Shown piece after piece: positions 28,871-46,050 of a DNA stretch of 64,000 bases (the first letter of the stretch is position 1; the number at the start of each line of letters is the position of its first letter). Under the pieces are notes generated by a model that saw nothing but the letters and a program-made list of their open reading frames with translations, searched no databases and was not told the DNA's origin. The position numbers and the translations under genes were made by a program. The stretch lies in NCBI GenBank assembly GCA_963573385.1, contig CAUYLG010041521.1:54043-118042 (forward strand), written 5' to 3'. Source of the stretch: Cacajao melanocephalus (taxonomy: Eukaryota; Chordata; Mammalia; Primates; Pitheciidae).

Positions 28871-29299
28871 CGACACTCTGACAGGGGAACTGCAGAGCGA
28901 GCAAGTACTGGGGTCTTAAGGGACATTCCTTTCTGCCAAGGTATTTCCCCTCCTCTCTGCTCACATCTTGCATGCATGTTTTGGGTGATCTCGGGGGTGT
29001 GATATTTTCCAGACCTCCCTTTTCTCAGAGGCTCCCCCACCTGCTCATGGCTAGCTATTTGCCAACTCTAACAAACCTATATTTTGAAAGGGCACCATTC
29101 AACCCACACCACCAACAAATTATCTGCTTGCAGGTCTCCCTCTCAGAATCTGTTTTCCAGGAAATCTGATCTGTGACATGACTCAAACCCTAGTTTTCTT
29201 GTGATTCTGGATTCTAGACCCACAGCTATGACTAACCTTTAGCTTGGAGTTCCACTTCCCCTAGTATATAGAAATCTCTTCTTCCCTTCCACCATTGCT
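28871..29299. other. Unassigned sequence
   Basis: No feature recognised. Confidence 0.35.
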
Positions 29300-29950
<651 letters not shown>

Positions 29951-30294
29951 CCCTTTCTTCTGCCTGTCAGCTTCTTCGGCCTATAGGGTAGGTTTGCACA
30001 GCGCTGCTCACCGCAGAACAACTGTCTGTGCAGTCTCTGGGCTGATAGTACAGTCCATCATTAATCGGCATTCAAGGACGGCATTCAAGAACCACATAGT
30101 ATGTGGTTCACTGGTATTTACATTTCCTGATGCATATATGTGCATGTCCACAGGTATGTCTGTCTATTACAGTGGCATTGAAAAAAGTCCATGCATGGAG
30201 TGAGGGTTGAGAAGGAGGATGGGAAGGGAAAAAAACATTTTGGGAGTCACATAGTAGAGGGAAAGGGAGGATTATTTCACTTAAAGGCTCATTT
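29951..30294. other. Unassigned sequence
   Basis: No feature recognised. Confidence 0.4.
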
Positions 30295-30645
30295 TTTTTA
30301 AATCATAAAGGTAATTCATGTTCATTAAAGGGAATTTGGAAAATAGAGAAGACCAGATAGAAAAAAAGTCTTAATAATTTTGAGTACAGAATCCCTGAAC
30401 AGTGGATATGCTGCAATTTATATAACCACTCATCTGTTGTTGGACATTTAAATTGTTTCTGTTTTATCACTATTATGCTGCTGCTATGAATATCATTGTG
30501 CCTAAAAGTTTTTTTTCCTACATTTAGAATTTCATTAAGATTGATGCCCACAAGTATTAAAGGATATGAAGTTTTTCCACCCAAAGTAACATTTTTTTCT
30601 CATTATAAAGTAGTACATGATTATTGCGCACAATAAGGGAAGAGG
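30295..30645. repeat. Possible old L1M 3' fragment
   Basis: 'aattcatgttcattaaaggg...tttggaaaatagagaag' and 'ttggacatttaaattgtttctgttttatcactattatgctgc' are phrases seen in old L1 (L1ME/MC) 3' regions. Orientation is not certain. Confidence 0.45.
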
Positions 30646-30664
30646 GATGGACTTTCTTTTTATT

Positions 30665-31035
30665 CCTGGAAGCTGCCTTCAAGTTATTTCCTGCCTCAGG
30701 ACCTTTGCACTAACTGTATTCTCTGCTGGGAATGGTCTTCTCCCTGATTTTCCCACCGTTGGATCCTTCCATCTTTCAGACTTAGCTGCTACCTCTTCAG
30801 AGAGGTTTTCCTTGACCTGAAATTCATTGGCACCAGTCAATTCTCTCTATCAACTTGTTCTATTTAAAATTTCTTGGAATCATCAGCATCTGAATTTTTT
30901 CTTGCTTATCTGCCTATTTTCTGTCTCTCCCCAAGGCAATAAGAACCTGGTCCATCTTACGCAACATCATAGCCTCAGCACCTGGCACTGTGCCTAGCAT
31001 ATAGTAGCTGCTTCATAAACGTTTGCAGGATGAAT
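30665..31035 (+). repeat. L2 LINE 3' end
   Basis: 'cctcaggacctttgcac', 'tcttcagagaggttttccttgac' and 'cagcacctggcactgtgcctagcatatagtagctgcttcataaa' are the L2 blocks in order, ending 'aggatgaatga'. Confidence 0.88.
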
Positions 31036-32289
31036 GACCTTTGGATTATAGGTCCACAGGCTATTCACCAGGGGTTCGAGCCCCTTCCTTCTTTCCTTCT
31101 CAGGGGAATTTGAAGCACTTATGGGTGTCGAGGAAGCAAACCTTATCTCCCCTTTCCACGTTCTATGAGTTTTCTTTGGCCACTCGGAAGCTGACTGACT
31201 GTGGCTATAGGAGAAATAATACTGGATTTTCAGAATTTTGCCCAGTGAAAAGGAAATGTAGAATATGAGGAATTGTTCAAAGTATTAGAGTGGTGTGAGT
31301 TTACTGACAAGGTCAGCATGTGCTTTAAGCTTAATTAAAAGTTTATTTGTAATTTGAATTAAAGATTACTGTATTTTCCAGCAAGGTTTGGAGTTGGAAT
31401 CATTAATAAACAGGCTTCCTCTTCATCGGTGCTTTGGTCAGCACCTTCCCAGGTGTGAAGAATGATTTTTGGTCCAATTATACTAAAAATAAGAATTCTG
31501 AATTCCGCTATGACTATTTATGCTCTACCCAGTCTGTTCAAAGATAAATACTAAATGAGGTAAAAACTCAATTTTAACTACTTAATTAATCTTTAAGTAG
31601 TATAATATTTACTAAAAGTGGCAAATATTGATGAGTGGTAAAGTAAAAATTAAATTAGCAGCATAACTGGGCAGTCATGAGTTGAATAAAACAGATGGTG
31701 ATTGCAGAAAGACTGAAGAGTATACAAGAAGACATTTAATAAACCTCCCACCTGAAAACTGACATCGATTAATTTTTTGTAAAATCTTTTTAGAGGGTTG
31801 GGTTTCATCCCTGGTTTTCTTTATCAGAAGGAGGACTTCTGGAAGGTTGTGATGAAAATATCAATTTCCTTTCAAAATTCTCTAACTGATAGTATTAGAT
31901 ATGGTAACTCTAGTTTAGTACTTATATAAAGTTTATAAACTTATATGACTCTCTTTTACACATATCTGGAGTCCTTTCATAGAAACCTTGTTTCCTTATT
32001 CAAAGTGTTCAGAGGACTTTAGTACTAGGACTATTTAAAGAAATCACTAGGCTGAACATTGGAAAGTCAAATTGACTGCTGCTGTCATCAAAGAGGAAGC
32101 TTGGCTGAAATCTCAGCATTTTGTTTGCCTTGAGATTTCATGAATTATGCCCACATTTGGCATAGTATCACAAACACACTAAGCATGCAAGAGTACTTGT
32201 TTAATGAATAAATGGTTTTATATGCACTCTATATTGACGTCTGGCATATGGAATCATGCCATATTTTAAGGTCTTCATTTCTGTAAGCC
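31036..32289. other. Repeat-free AT-rich stretch
   Basis: About 1.25 kb without any recognised repeat, containing homeodomain-type TTAATTA/TAATTA words (31330, 31583). No open frame of note. It could be conserved non-coding DNA. Confidence 0.4.
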
Positions 32290-32560
32290 ATTGCCATTCA
32301 GACTCTTCTCCACCAAAACCCTGCATTTGGTCGTGCTGGTCTACTTACTCTTTTCCAGTCATCATGCACACTCGCCCTCTGCTCCTTTGCTCACACGGAC
32401 CCTCTTCGTATTGTCTTCTGCTTACCTTAATCTTATCCACCTCTCAAGGTGGTAGGTCAAGCTGAAGATCTTATGAAGCCGTCCTTGACCCACAGTGATT
32501 TATACTCTTTCTCCCTCCTTCATTGCTTTTTCATTCCCTCACTGGCCTCCCTTTATGGAT
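32290..32560 (+). repeat. Possible L2 fragment
   Basis: 'cctctcaaggtggtaggtcaagct...ccttgacccacagtgat' resembles the L2 block 'aggtctcagctcaaatgtcacctcc...ttccctgac', but it is diverged. Confidence 0.35.
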
Positions 32561-32628
32561 CAGAAGGATCAAGTACCATCAATATCACTTCAGATTCCAA
32601 TCACCCAGGAACATCTACAAAGAGTAAC

Positions 32629-33413
32629 TGTATTAATGTCCTAGGGAGGCTATAACAGTGCACCACCGCAAACTAGGGGGGCTTAACCAGCAGCAATTTA
32701 TTGTCACATAGCTCTAGAGACTGGAAGTCAGATCCAGATGTTGGTAGCGTTGGTTCCTTTTGAGGGCTGAGAGGGGGAATCTGTTCTGTGCCTCACTCCT
32801 CGATTGCGGTGGCTTGCTGGCCATCTCTGGAATTTCTTGGCTTGCAGAGAGATGATCACCCACTAGCTGCCTTCATCCTCCATCCTCAATGGGTGTTATT
32901 CCTCCCTGTGTGCATGTTTGTCTCTGTGTCCAAATTTCTTTTTTTTTTTTTTAGGCAGAGTCTGGCTCTGTCACCCAGGCTGGAGTACAGTGGCACAATC
33001 TTAGTTCGCTGCAACCTCTGCCTCACGGGCTCAAGTGATTCTCCTGCCTCAGGAGAACCTACTGCCTCTCCGGGGTAGCTGGGATCACAGGTGTGCGCCA
33101 CCACGCCCTGCTAATTTTTGTATTTTTAGTAGAGATGGGGTTTCACTGTGTTAGCCAGGATGGTCTCTATCTCCCGACCTCATGATCCACCCGTCTCAGC
33201 CTCCCAAAGTGCTAGGATTACAGGCATGAGCCACTGCACCCAGCTCAAATTTCCTCTTTTTATACAGACACCAGTTATATTGGGTTAGGGCCCAATCTAA
33301 TGACCTCATGTTCCAATTAGGCCTGTAAAGACCCCAATTAGGACACTTTTGAACTACTGGAGGTTAGGACTTCAACGTATCTTTTTTGGGGGTAGACAAT
33401 TTGACCCATGACA
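32629..33413 (-). mobile_element. MLT1 LTR, antisense, split by an Alu
   Basis: From tgtattaatgtcctaggg to 'ggacttcaacgtatc...ttgacccatgaca', with 'ttcttggcttgcag' and 'gtctctgtgtccaaatttc'. The flanks gtaac / gtggc fit a diverged 5-bp duplication. Confidence 0.88.
32939..33245 (-). mobile_element. AluY-like, antisense
   Basis: 'gttagccaggatggtctctatctcccgacctcatgatcc' is the antisense AluY/Sc diagnostic region. The target duplication caaatttc lies at 32931-32938 and 33246-33253. Confidence 0.95.
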
Positions 33414-33785
33414 GTGGCCCATGCAAGAAGGAGCTTCCTTGCAAATTTATCATTGTGCATCAAAGCCTTTGCTCTTTGGTTTTTGGCTTGGGGCTCAAAG
33501 GTGAAACACTGTAGGTTTTTCTCTCTATGGCTCCTTAGTACCCATGGCCTGTGCTGCCCTGACAGTGGTTTCATGTTTCAGCTGCTTAAGAAAATGAAAA
33601 CCTACAGCATTAGGATGATATTCCTGGGGCCCCGAAAGTGATTTTGTGTTCAAAATATTAATTTTATTTATCAAGATCATGTTATTTATAATTAAAAATC
33701 TTTATAAAGATTTTAAGATGTTACAAAGTAACATCTTAGTTTTATTTATGAAGATTAACCACTATTAGTTGTTAGGCCATAGACT
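33414..33785. other. Unassigned sequence
   Basis: No feature recognised. The phrase 'gttacaaagtaac' near 33720 is a short palindrome. Confidence 0.4.
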
Positions 33786-34035
33786 ATAAAAGCTAAGAGT
33801 GTGGGCTCTAGAGCCAGACAACCCAGGTTCAAATCTCGGCTCTGCCTCTTATTAGTTGTGCAACCTCAGGCAGACTTCTTAACCTCTCTGTGCTTCAGTA
33901 TCTCCATTTATGCAATGGAGATAATAAAAGCCCTAGCCTCATAAAACCATTGTGTGGATTAAAAGACTGAGTATGCATAAAGCTCATAGCACAGTGTCTG
34001 GTACAGTACCCAACAAATGGCAGCTACGGGTATAC
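33786..34035 (+). repeat. MIR SINE, nearly full length
   Basis: 'gtgtgggctctagagccagacaacccaggttcaaatctcggctctgcc', 'cttaacctctctgtgcttcag' and 'cctcataaaaccattgtgtggatta' follow MIR from head to tail. Confidence 0.95.
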
Positions 34036-34161
34036 ACGCCCTTGATGTCTCCCTGCCTGTGCTCAGTGCTAGGTCTATAAAGGTGAAGGCACAGTTTCTG
34101 TCCTTCCAGAGCTTGAATTATCAAATAATTTAAGAATATATGGATGAAAAAACACTACAAA

Positions 34162-35895
<1,734 letters not shown>

Positions 35896-36274
35896 TGTAT
35901 TAGTCTATTCTCATGCTGCTAGGAAGAAATACCCAGGACTGGGTAATTTATAAAGGAAAGAGGTTTACTTGACTCACAGTTCCACATATCTGGGAAGGCC
36001 TCAGGAAACTTACAATCATAACAGAAAGGGAAGCAAACCTGTCATTCTTCACTTGGCGGCAGGAGAGAGAAATGCTGAGCGAAGTGGGGAAAAGCACCTT
36101 TTAAAACCATCAGATCTCATGAGAACTCACTCACTATCAGGAAAACAGCATGGGGGAACCACTCACACGATCTGATTCCCTCCCATGAGGTGCCTCCCCA
36201 ACACGTGGGGATTACTATTTGGAATACAATTCAAAGTGAGATTTGGGTGGGGAACACAGAGCCAGACCAAATCA
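35896..36274 (-). mobile_element. THE1/MST-type LTR, antisense
   Basis: tgtattagtctattctcatg...gactgggtaatttataaagg...cagatctcatgagaact...aacacgtggggatta...atttgggtgggg, ending 'ccaaatca'. The flanking 5-mers match poorly (acagt / cctgt). Confidence 0.92.
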
Positions 36275-37502
36275 CCTGTGTTAACACTTTAATGCACTCC
36301 CTTTTCTCTTTGCTTTCTAATCAAGAAGTTAAGTTCAATGGAGGAATTTATGTAAAGTATAACATACCAGAAATAACTTGAAGGGTGGTATAACAACATT
36401 CTGCATGATTTGTATGACGTTTACATTTTAAAGATACCAAGGAACCTTTGAACTTTCTATTTGATTATGCTTTGCAAAACTTTATACATCTTAGAACAAC
36501 TGAGCACCCAGTATTTTCTCTCACCTTAATCTATCATGGTCCTCTAACCCCCCAACCAAAACTGTACTTATACATTGTTTAGGTCATAAACATTCCTAAA
36601 ACATCTTAACTCGTTCATTTGCCGTTTTAAATATTTGTGTTTGGTAAGGTATACATGAATGTTCTTCTTCATTTGTAATTCAAAACAGCATTTTACAGAG
36701 TCTTTAAGCAAATCAGTGCTGAAAAAAAATTTTCCTGATATCTATGGTAACAATGGGGAGAACTGTCTGGAAGGACCCTCTGGGGCCTCTAGACTTTCCC
36801 GGAAACCCAGTTACTTTAGGTTAGCTGTCCTCATGACTTCTGCCCAGGAAAGGCCCGAGGCCTGACTAGGCCTCCAAGGAGCCAGCCCCCTCCTAAGGTA
36901 CCTCCCTCCCAAGAAGACACATCCTCCGCGTGGCATGGAAACTTTTCAGTAAATGCTCAAAAGTGAGTGCTGGCTCTCTTCCCTTGGAGGGAACATGTAG
37001 GTATGGTAAGAGATAAGAAGTTTCTAGCAAGAAAAGAAAGGGGAAGTGAGAAGATACAAGTCTTCAGATAAGAAGCAAATGAGAAAAGCATTTTCTGCCA
37101 AATTGTGCAACGTGAAAGAATGAAAGCAAGCTAGCTTTGGAGCCAGAACTAAACACTAGGCAAAAAGAAACAACCTTTGCCATAAACGTTTTGTAACAGT
37201 GAGAAACAACCCAAAGGTAATCTATGATGTTGGTCCAGGGATGCCTAGAACAAGGTCTGCGTAGGTGACTGGAAAAAATACATGCCTCTGTGATGAAATT
37301 TCAGAGGCATCAGGAGAGATCCCTGACCCCAAAATGCCTCAAGTGTTTGGTTGATGACCCACACAAAGGCCGGAGGCCTGTGGGATAGAGATCCGGCTTG
37401 CTCTCCACTGGTTAGCCTGGGCCCCCAGGGGTGCTTCCAGCAGGAGGAGGGGGAACACCTGTGTTCAGGCCTCTTTCTAATTTCTACAAAGCTTTCCAAT
37501 TT
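36275..37502. other. Repeat-poor unassigned stretch
   Basis: No repeat or gene recognised over 1.2 kb. It is GC-richer at 36.75-36.95 kb, where an open frame (36659-36865) lacks known features. Confidence 0.4.
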
Positions 37503-37803
37503 AGCCAGGTGCAGTGGCTCACGCCTGTAATCCCAGCACTCTGGGAGGCCGAGGTGGGCGGATCACAAGGTCAGGAGTTCAAGATGAGCCTGGCCAATAA
37601 CTAAAACCCTGTCTCTACCAAAAATACAAAAATTAGCCAGGTGTGGTGGCACGTGCCAGTAGTCCCAGCCAGTCGGTATGCTGAGGCAGAAGAATTGCTT
37701 GAACCCTGGAGGCGGAGGTTGCAGTGAGCCTAGATCACGTCACTGCACTCCAGCCAGAAGACAGAGCAAGAGACTCCATCTCAGAAAACAAAACAAAACA
37801 AAC
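37503..37803 (+). mobile_element. AluY/Sc-like
   Basis: Contains 'gcggatcacaaggtcaggagttc', a marker of younger Alus. Full dimer with a CAAAA-repeat tail. Confidence 0.94.
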
Positions 37804-37984
37804 AGGCGAAAAGGGTTTTCCAGTTCCAATCCATAAAGAATGGGTCATCCTGCAAGCAGCCTAGTCTGATGGGCACAACATGGCGATAAGGGCACAAAAA
37901 GGGAAACCATGCTTGGTGGATGGTGGGGGGGTTTGTTTTACACCTTAGCTGTTCCTCAGAAGGGCCTCTTTTCATGGGACTTTT

Positions 37985-38106
37985 TCTTCCCTCCCCTCCC
38001 CTCCCCTCCCCTCCCTTCCCTTCTCTTTCTTTCTCTCCCTCCCACTCCTCTCTCCCTCCATCCATCCCTGCATTCCTCCCTCCTCCTCCTCTCTCTCTTT
38101 CTCCTT
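37985..38106. repeat. Polypyrimidine tract with (CCCCT)n
   Basis: Five CCCCT-type units at 37989-38020 lead into a 90-bp C/T-only stretch. The minus strand carries GGGGA repeats able to form a G-quadruplex. It adjoins the 5' end of an antisense Alu. Confidence 0.92.
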
Positions 38107-38375
38107 GACAGGGTCTCACTCTGTCACCCAGTCTGGAGCGCAGTGCTGTGACGATGGCTCACAGCAGCCTCAACTTCCTGGGCTCAAGTCATCTTTCTGC
38201 TTCAGTCTCCTGAGTAGCTGGAACCACAGGTGCACACCACCACGACTGGTTAATTTTTGTATTTTTGAGGAGACAGGGTCTTTTTACATTGTCCAGGCTG
38301 GTCTTGAACTCCTGGGCTTAAGCGATCCTCTTGCTTCAGCCTCCCAAAGTGCTGGGAGCCACCATAACCTGCTTC
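38107..38375 (-). mobile_element. AluJ-like, antisense
   Basis: Diverged dimer ending 'gggagccaccataacc', with about 10 bp lost before the end. Confidence 0.92.
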
Positions 38376-39015
38376 AGTTTTTCTTTCAATTCTGCAGTCT
38401 GGTGGGGAGCTTCATTCTCTGCTCAGAAAAGAAGGATTCAGTGTGAAGTTGCCAGTCATTTCTACCCCACTATGAAGAGTTTTGGAATGGATTCTGAGCA
38501 TAGGCTTTGGGAGAGGGATAGAGCAGAACCAGGCAACCAGGTTGCTAGAGGGGATCTTGAATTTACTCTGCAATTTTGCTCAGGTTGGGCCTGGAGCAGG
38601 GAAATGAGGAGAGAGGTTCAGCAATGGAAGCAAGAGCAGCTGGGGCCTGCCAGGACTGCGCTGAGGATGCTTATGATTGGCTTCCCTCCAGAACTCAGCA
38701 AATGACTGAGGCTGCCCATGGCTTACCATTGAGAGTCCACCACACCAAGGCCTGGGAACGGCCAGCTATGGGCAGATCAGGCCAGCACCTCCTAAACCAG
38801 CCTGTACCTCCACTTTTCTGTGCTGATTTGCCTTCTACTCTCTCTAGCAGTTATTAAAGTTTCCCCCAGATTCTACCAGTTTCAGCTCACCAGACCAAGA
38901 AACAGTGGAGTATTGGGTCATGGTGGAGGCAAGGGGATACAGGATGAATTGAGGCTTGAAGATATTGCTGGCTTTCCCTACTCGCAGAAGTTACTCTGGA
39001 AATCATCATCATTGT
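38376..39015. other. Unassigned sequence
   Basis: No gene or repeat recognised. Overlapping frames at 38331-38857 are not supported by any known domain. Confidence 0.4.
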
Positions 39016-39020
39016 TATTA

Positions 39021-39615
<595 letters not shown>

Positions 39616-39783
39616 CTTTTTATTAAGGGAGAGGCTGTTTCAGCTCTCTTCTCAGACTGGAGAATGCTTCTTTCAGGGCTTTTTGATGATGCTGTGCCAC
39701 TGAATACGTCCAACTTAGAATAATCCTTGAGTGATGACTTTCCTCAAAGGTTTAAGAAAAATTACATTAAAATAAACAAGCAG

Positions 39784-40093
<310 letters not shown>

Positions 40094-40100
40094 ATAAGCA

Positions 40101-40404
40101 GGCCATGTGTAGTGAGTGGCTTATGCCTGTAATCCCATCACTTTGGGAGGCCAAGGTGGAAGGATCACTTGAGCCCAGGAGTTCAAGACCAGCCTGGGCA
40201 AAAAAGCAAGACCTTTTCTCCCCCCAAAATTAAAAAATTAGCCAGCTATGGTGGTACTCACCTATAGTACTAGCCGCTTGAGAGGCTGAGGCAGGAGGAT
40301 GGCTTGAACCCAGGAGTTCAAGGCTGCAGTGAGCTGCGATCATGCCACTGCACTGCAGCCTGGGTGACAGAGCAAGACCCTGCCTCAAACAAAACAAAAC
40401 AAAA
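40101..40404 (+). mobile_element. AluJ-like
   Basis: Diverged dimer directly after the previous Alu, with a CAAAA-repeat tail. Confidence 0.93.
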
Positions 40405-40407
40405 ATT

Positions 40408-41546
40408 GGTTGGGAATACCTACAGTACTATAAATATAGCAGTTATTATTTCTAGGTTCCCAGGTTGTAAGGGTTTCGATTTTTTTCTCCATGCTTTTCT
40501 TCATTTTCTAAAATGTAAATTAAAGATGTTTCCAATTCACTTTTCTGTCAGATCAAAATCCCAGGTTGTGCCTTTAAGGTTTCATTTCTAGAATATAAAT
40601 GCTGAAGTTAGCTTCAGTTCCAGGAACTGGGGATTTGCAATAGTCTCTGGCTGATCGTGTGGAAGTTGCATTGTCATTTCTTTCCTTTCCTTTTCTTTTC
40701 TTAAGCCATCACGGAGACCCCTGACTATCTTGGCAAAGAAGAATAACAGGACAACTATTGTCTATCAGGAATTTTAGCCTGGATTTCCCCAGTCTGCTCC
40801 TCATTTTTGCGACTTTGTTGGTTCCTTTGATGAGAACTTTTTCTTGAGGTTTTAGACAGACTTAATTTAAAGCATTGATCTCATCACACTTTTTAAGCTT
40901 CTGGTTAAAAATAGAACAACTCGTATAATTCCCAAGGAAAATCAGTTCTGTCAAATCTCATTGCTAATTCATAAAGGGCATTTGACTGTTCAAATAGAGG
41001 AGTATGGGAATCCAATGGATATTTCCAACGTTATCATTTTTTAAAGGAATTTAACACCCCATCTTGGTCAGCCATGTGGACCTGAATCAGTTAAACTTAA
41101 TCCAATGCAGATAAATTTGATTTTGCATGAATTAGAGCAGCATTTGCAAAAAAGCTCTTGACAGAATGTTTTATTCATATTTAGTACCAGCATCTTTTGC
41201 TTTTCGTTTAAGGTTGGGAAGAAAAAGATTTCAATCACATATTGTAGGCAAATGTCTTGTGTGCTTTAATGTGTAAGGAGCATAAGTTGTTATTATGATA
41301 ATGTTAATAACACTTTTCATGTACTACAGTTTGGTTGACATTTAATCCTAATTGAGAAAAACCTAAAATTAATCTTTGTAAGAAACAAGACCAGAGTAGC
41401 TAATCAGGTTTAGAAGTGGGACTAATGGTACCATAATCAGATTGATGAGCTGTTAAATATCTGATGTGAAAACCATATCATGAAATGATAAGAAAGAATC
41501 TGCACACAAGTCCTTTTGAATTTGCCCCTTGTCCTTTATTTTGCAG
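40408..41546. other. Repeat-free stretch, candidate conserved non-coding DNA
   Basis: No repeat recognised over 1.1 kb. It is AT-rich, with octamer-like 'attttgcatgaatta' at about 41123. No long frame. Confidence 0.4.
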
Positions 41547-41703
41547 TTCGTTCAAAGGGCTTATTACCTTGGCTTCAAAGCACAGATCCAAGATAAAAGT
41601 TTACCAGCTGGTAACTTTTATTTCTTAATCAACTCAGCTTTCCTGAGAAAGACCCAAAAGGAAGGGCAAGATCATTTGTTTTTAAGCCACCTATTCATCC
41701 AGG
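41547..41703 (+). other. Exon-like segment with flanking splice sites
   Basis: A 157-nt segment follows a good acceptor (polypyrimidine 'ccccttgtcctttattttgcag', ending 41546) and precedes a good donor (agg|gtaaga at 41704). One frame is open through it (about 52 codons, e.g. 'FVQRAYYLGFKAQIQ'), but I recognise no protein, and an open frame of this length is not rare by chance. It could be a non-coding or cryptic exon. Confidence 0.3.
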
Positions 41704-42364
41704 GTAAGATACTGCTGATTTTATTTGGCTAAATGGATGAGCCATGAGCCTGGTTTCCCAGGACAATGATGCTGAATTGGGGGACTGAAGACCTCACTGA
41801 CATGGATGATGCACGGTTAATTTTCAAGTCTGTTTCTGGTTAAATGGTTGCTTATATAGTTCAAGTCTGTTTCTCTTTAAATGGTTGCTTATATAGGATG
41901 TGGCAGAGAGACAGGGCAAAAATGAGACTCAATCATCTTGGCAGGGTAGCATAGGCTTAAGCACTAACTTTTCGCAAAGGTTCAATTCCTCCCATCATCC
42001 CTGGGCCGGGAAAGCCTGTGCCTGTGTCCTTGTCAGTGCATTTAGTCCTCAGGATCTGTATGGGTTCCATGGAGATCATGCAGGACATAAAATACTTGTT
42101 CAATTTTTGCTTTTCTCTCTTAAGAGCAGAAGTCAGAGGTAGGTATTCTCTGGAAGGATTTCTTGAAGTTCTATCAGAGACAATCTAAAAATCTCTAAGA
42201 CTATCCAAACGCAGGAAAAAGGATGGTCAATGTCATCGATTTGATGACACTGATGAGGTCCACAGCTGTGTGCTCACTGCTTCAGTCTTTGTTTAAGAAC
42301 AAGTTGTTGAAATAAAGGGTTGTAACCTCAGATTTAAGTTTTAAAAGGATACCGAGGAAGAAAA
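41704..42364. other. Unassigned stretch with a 37-bp tandem duplication
   Basis: The block starting tcaagtctgtttct is duplicated in tandem at 41824-41860 and 41861-41897. Nothing else is recognised. Confidence 0.6.
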
Positions 42365-45110
<2,746 letters not shown>

Positions 45111-45123
45111 AAAAATGTTTTAG

Positions 45124-45271
<148 letters not shown>

Positions 45272-45284
45272 AAAAATGTTTTAG

Positions 45285-45409
45285 GCTGGGAGTTGTGGCT
45301 CACACCTGTAATCCAAATACTTTGGGAGGCCAAAGCAGGGGGATCATTAGAGGAAAAGAGTTTGACACCACCTTGAGCAACATAGAGAGACCCTGTCTCT
45401 ATTTTAAAG
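45285..45409 (+). mobile_element. Alu left monomer (FLAM-like), second at the same site
   Basis: A second, more diverged monomer directly follows, and a third copy of the target (aaatgttttaa, about 45410-45420) closes it. Confidence 0.86.
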
Positions 45410-45440
45410 AAATGTTTTAAAAACACTTAAAGAAAATAAG

Positions 45441-45747
45441 CCCAGGTGCAGTGGCTCACACCTGTAGTCCCAACATTCTGGGAGACCAAGGTGGGAGGAT
45501 TGCTTGAACCTAGGCATTCAAGACCAGCCTGGGCAACATGGTGAGGCCCCTTCTCTACAAAAAAATACAAAAATTTGGCTGGGCTTGGTGACTTATGCCT
45601 GTAATCCGGGTACTTTGGGAGGCAGAGATGGGTGGATCCTTTGAGCCCAGGAAGTCAAGACTGCAGTGAGCTATGATTGCACCATTGCATTGTAGCCTGA
45701 GTGACAGAGTGAGATCCTTTCCCAAAAAAACAAAAAAGAAAATAAAT
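45441..45747 (+). mobile_element. AluJ-like
   Basis: Diverged dimer; the A-rich tail runs directly into a Tigger-type terminal repeat. Confidence 0.9.
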
Positions 45748-45748
45748 A

Positions 45749-45866
45749 CAGGCATACTTTGTTTTATTGCACCTAACTTTATTCCACTTTACAGATACTG
45801 CATTTTTTTAACAGGTTGAAGGTTTGTGGCAACGCTGCATCAAGCAAGTCTATCAGAGTTTTGAAA
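45749..45866 (+). mobile_element. Tigger-type DNA transposon 5' end
   Basis: Starts caggcatactttgttttattgc after TA and continues 'tactgcatttttttaacaggttgaaggtttgtggcaac'. This is the TcMar-Tigger terminal region. The rest is absent or unrecognisable. Confidence 0.75.
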
Positions 45867-45910
45867 AAAATCTCATGTAATGTTAAACAAATGTTAAACA
45901 ATACATTTAG

Positions 45911-46050
45911 GCGGGGTGCAGTGGCCCATGCCTGTAATCTCAGCACTTTGGGAGGCTGAGGGGGGAGGATCATTTGAGCCCAGGAGTTCAAACCAGTCTG
46001 GGCAACATAGCAAAACCTCGTCACTATTTTTTAATTTTTAAATTAAAAAA
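45911..46050 (+). mobile_element. Alu left monomer (FLAM-like)
   Basis: Monomer with an A/T-rich tail; the target duplication aatacattta lies on both sides. Confidence 0.88.

Noticed and set aside
31060..31090. tRNA B-box-like 'ggttcgagcccc'
   Set aside because: No A box, anticodon arm or acceptor stem can be folded around it.
37909..38151. Proline/leucine-rich frame
   Set aside because: It is the translation of the polypyrimidine tract.
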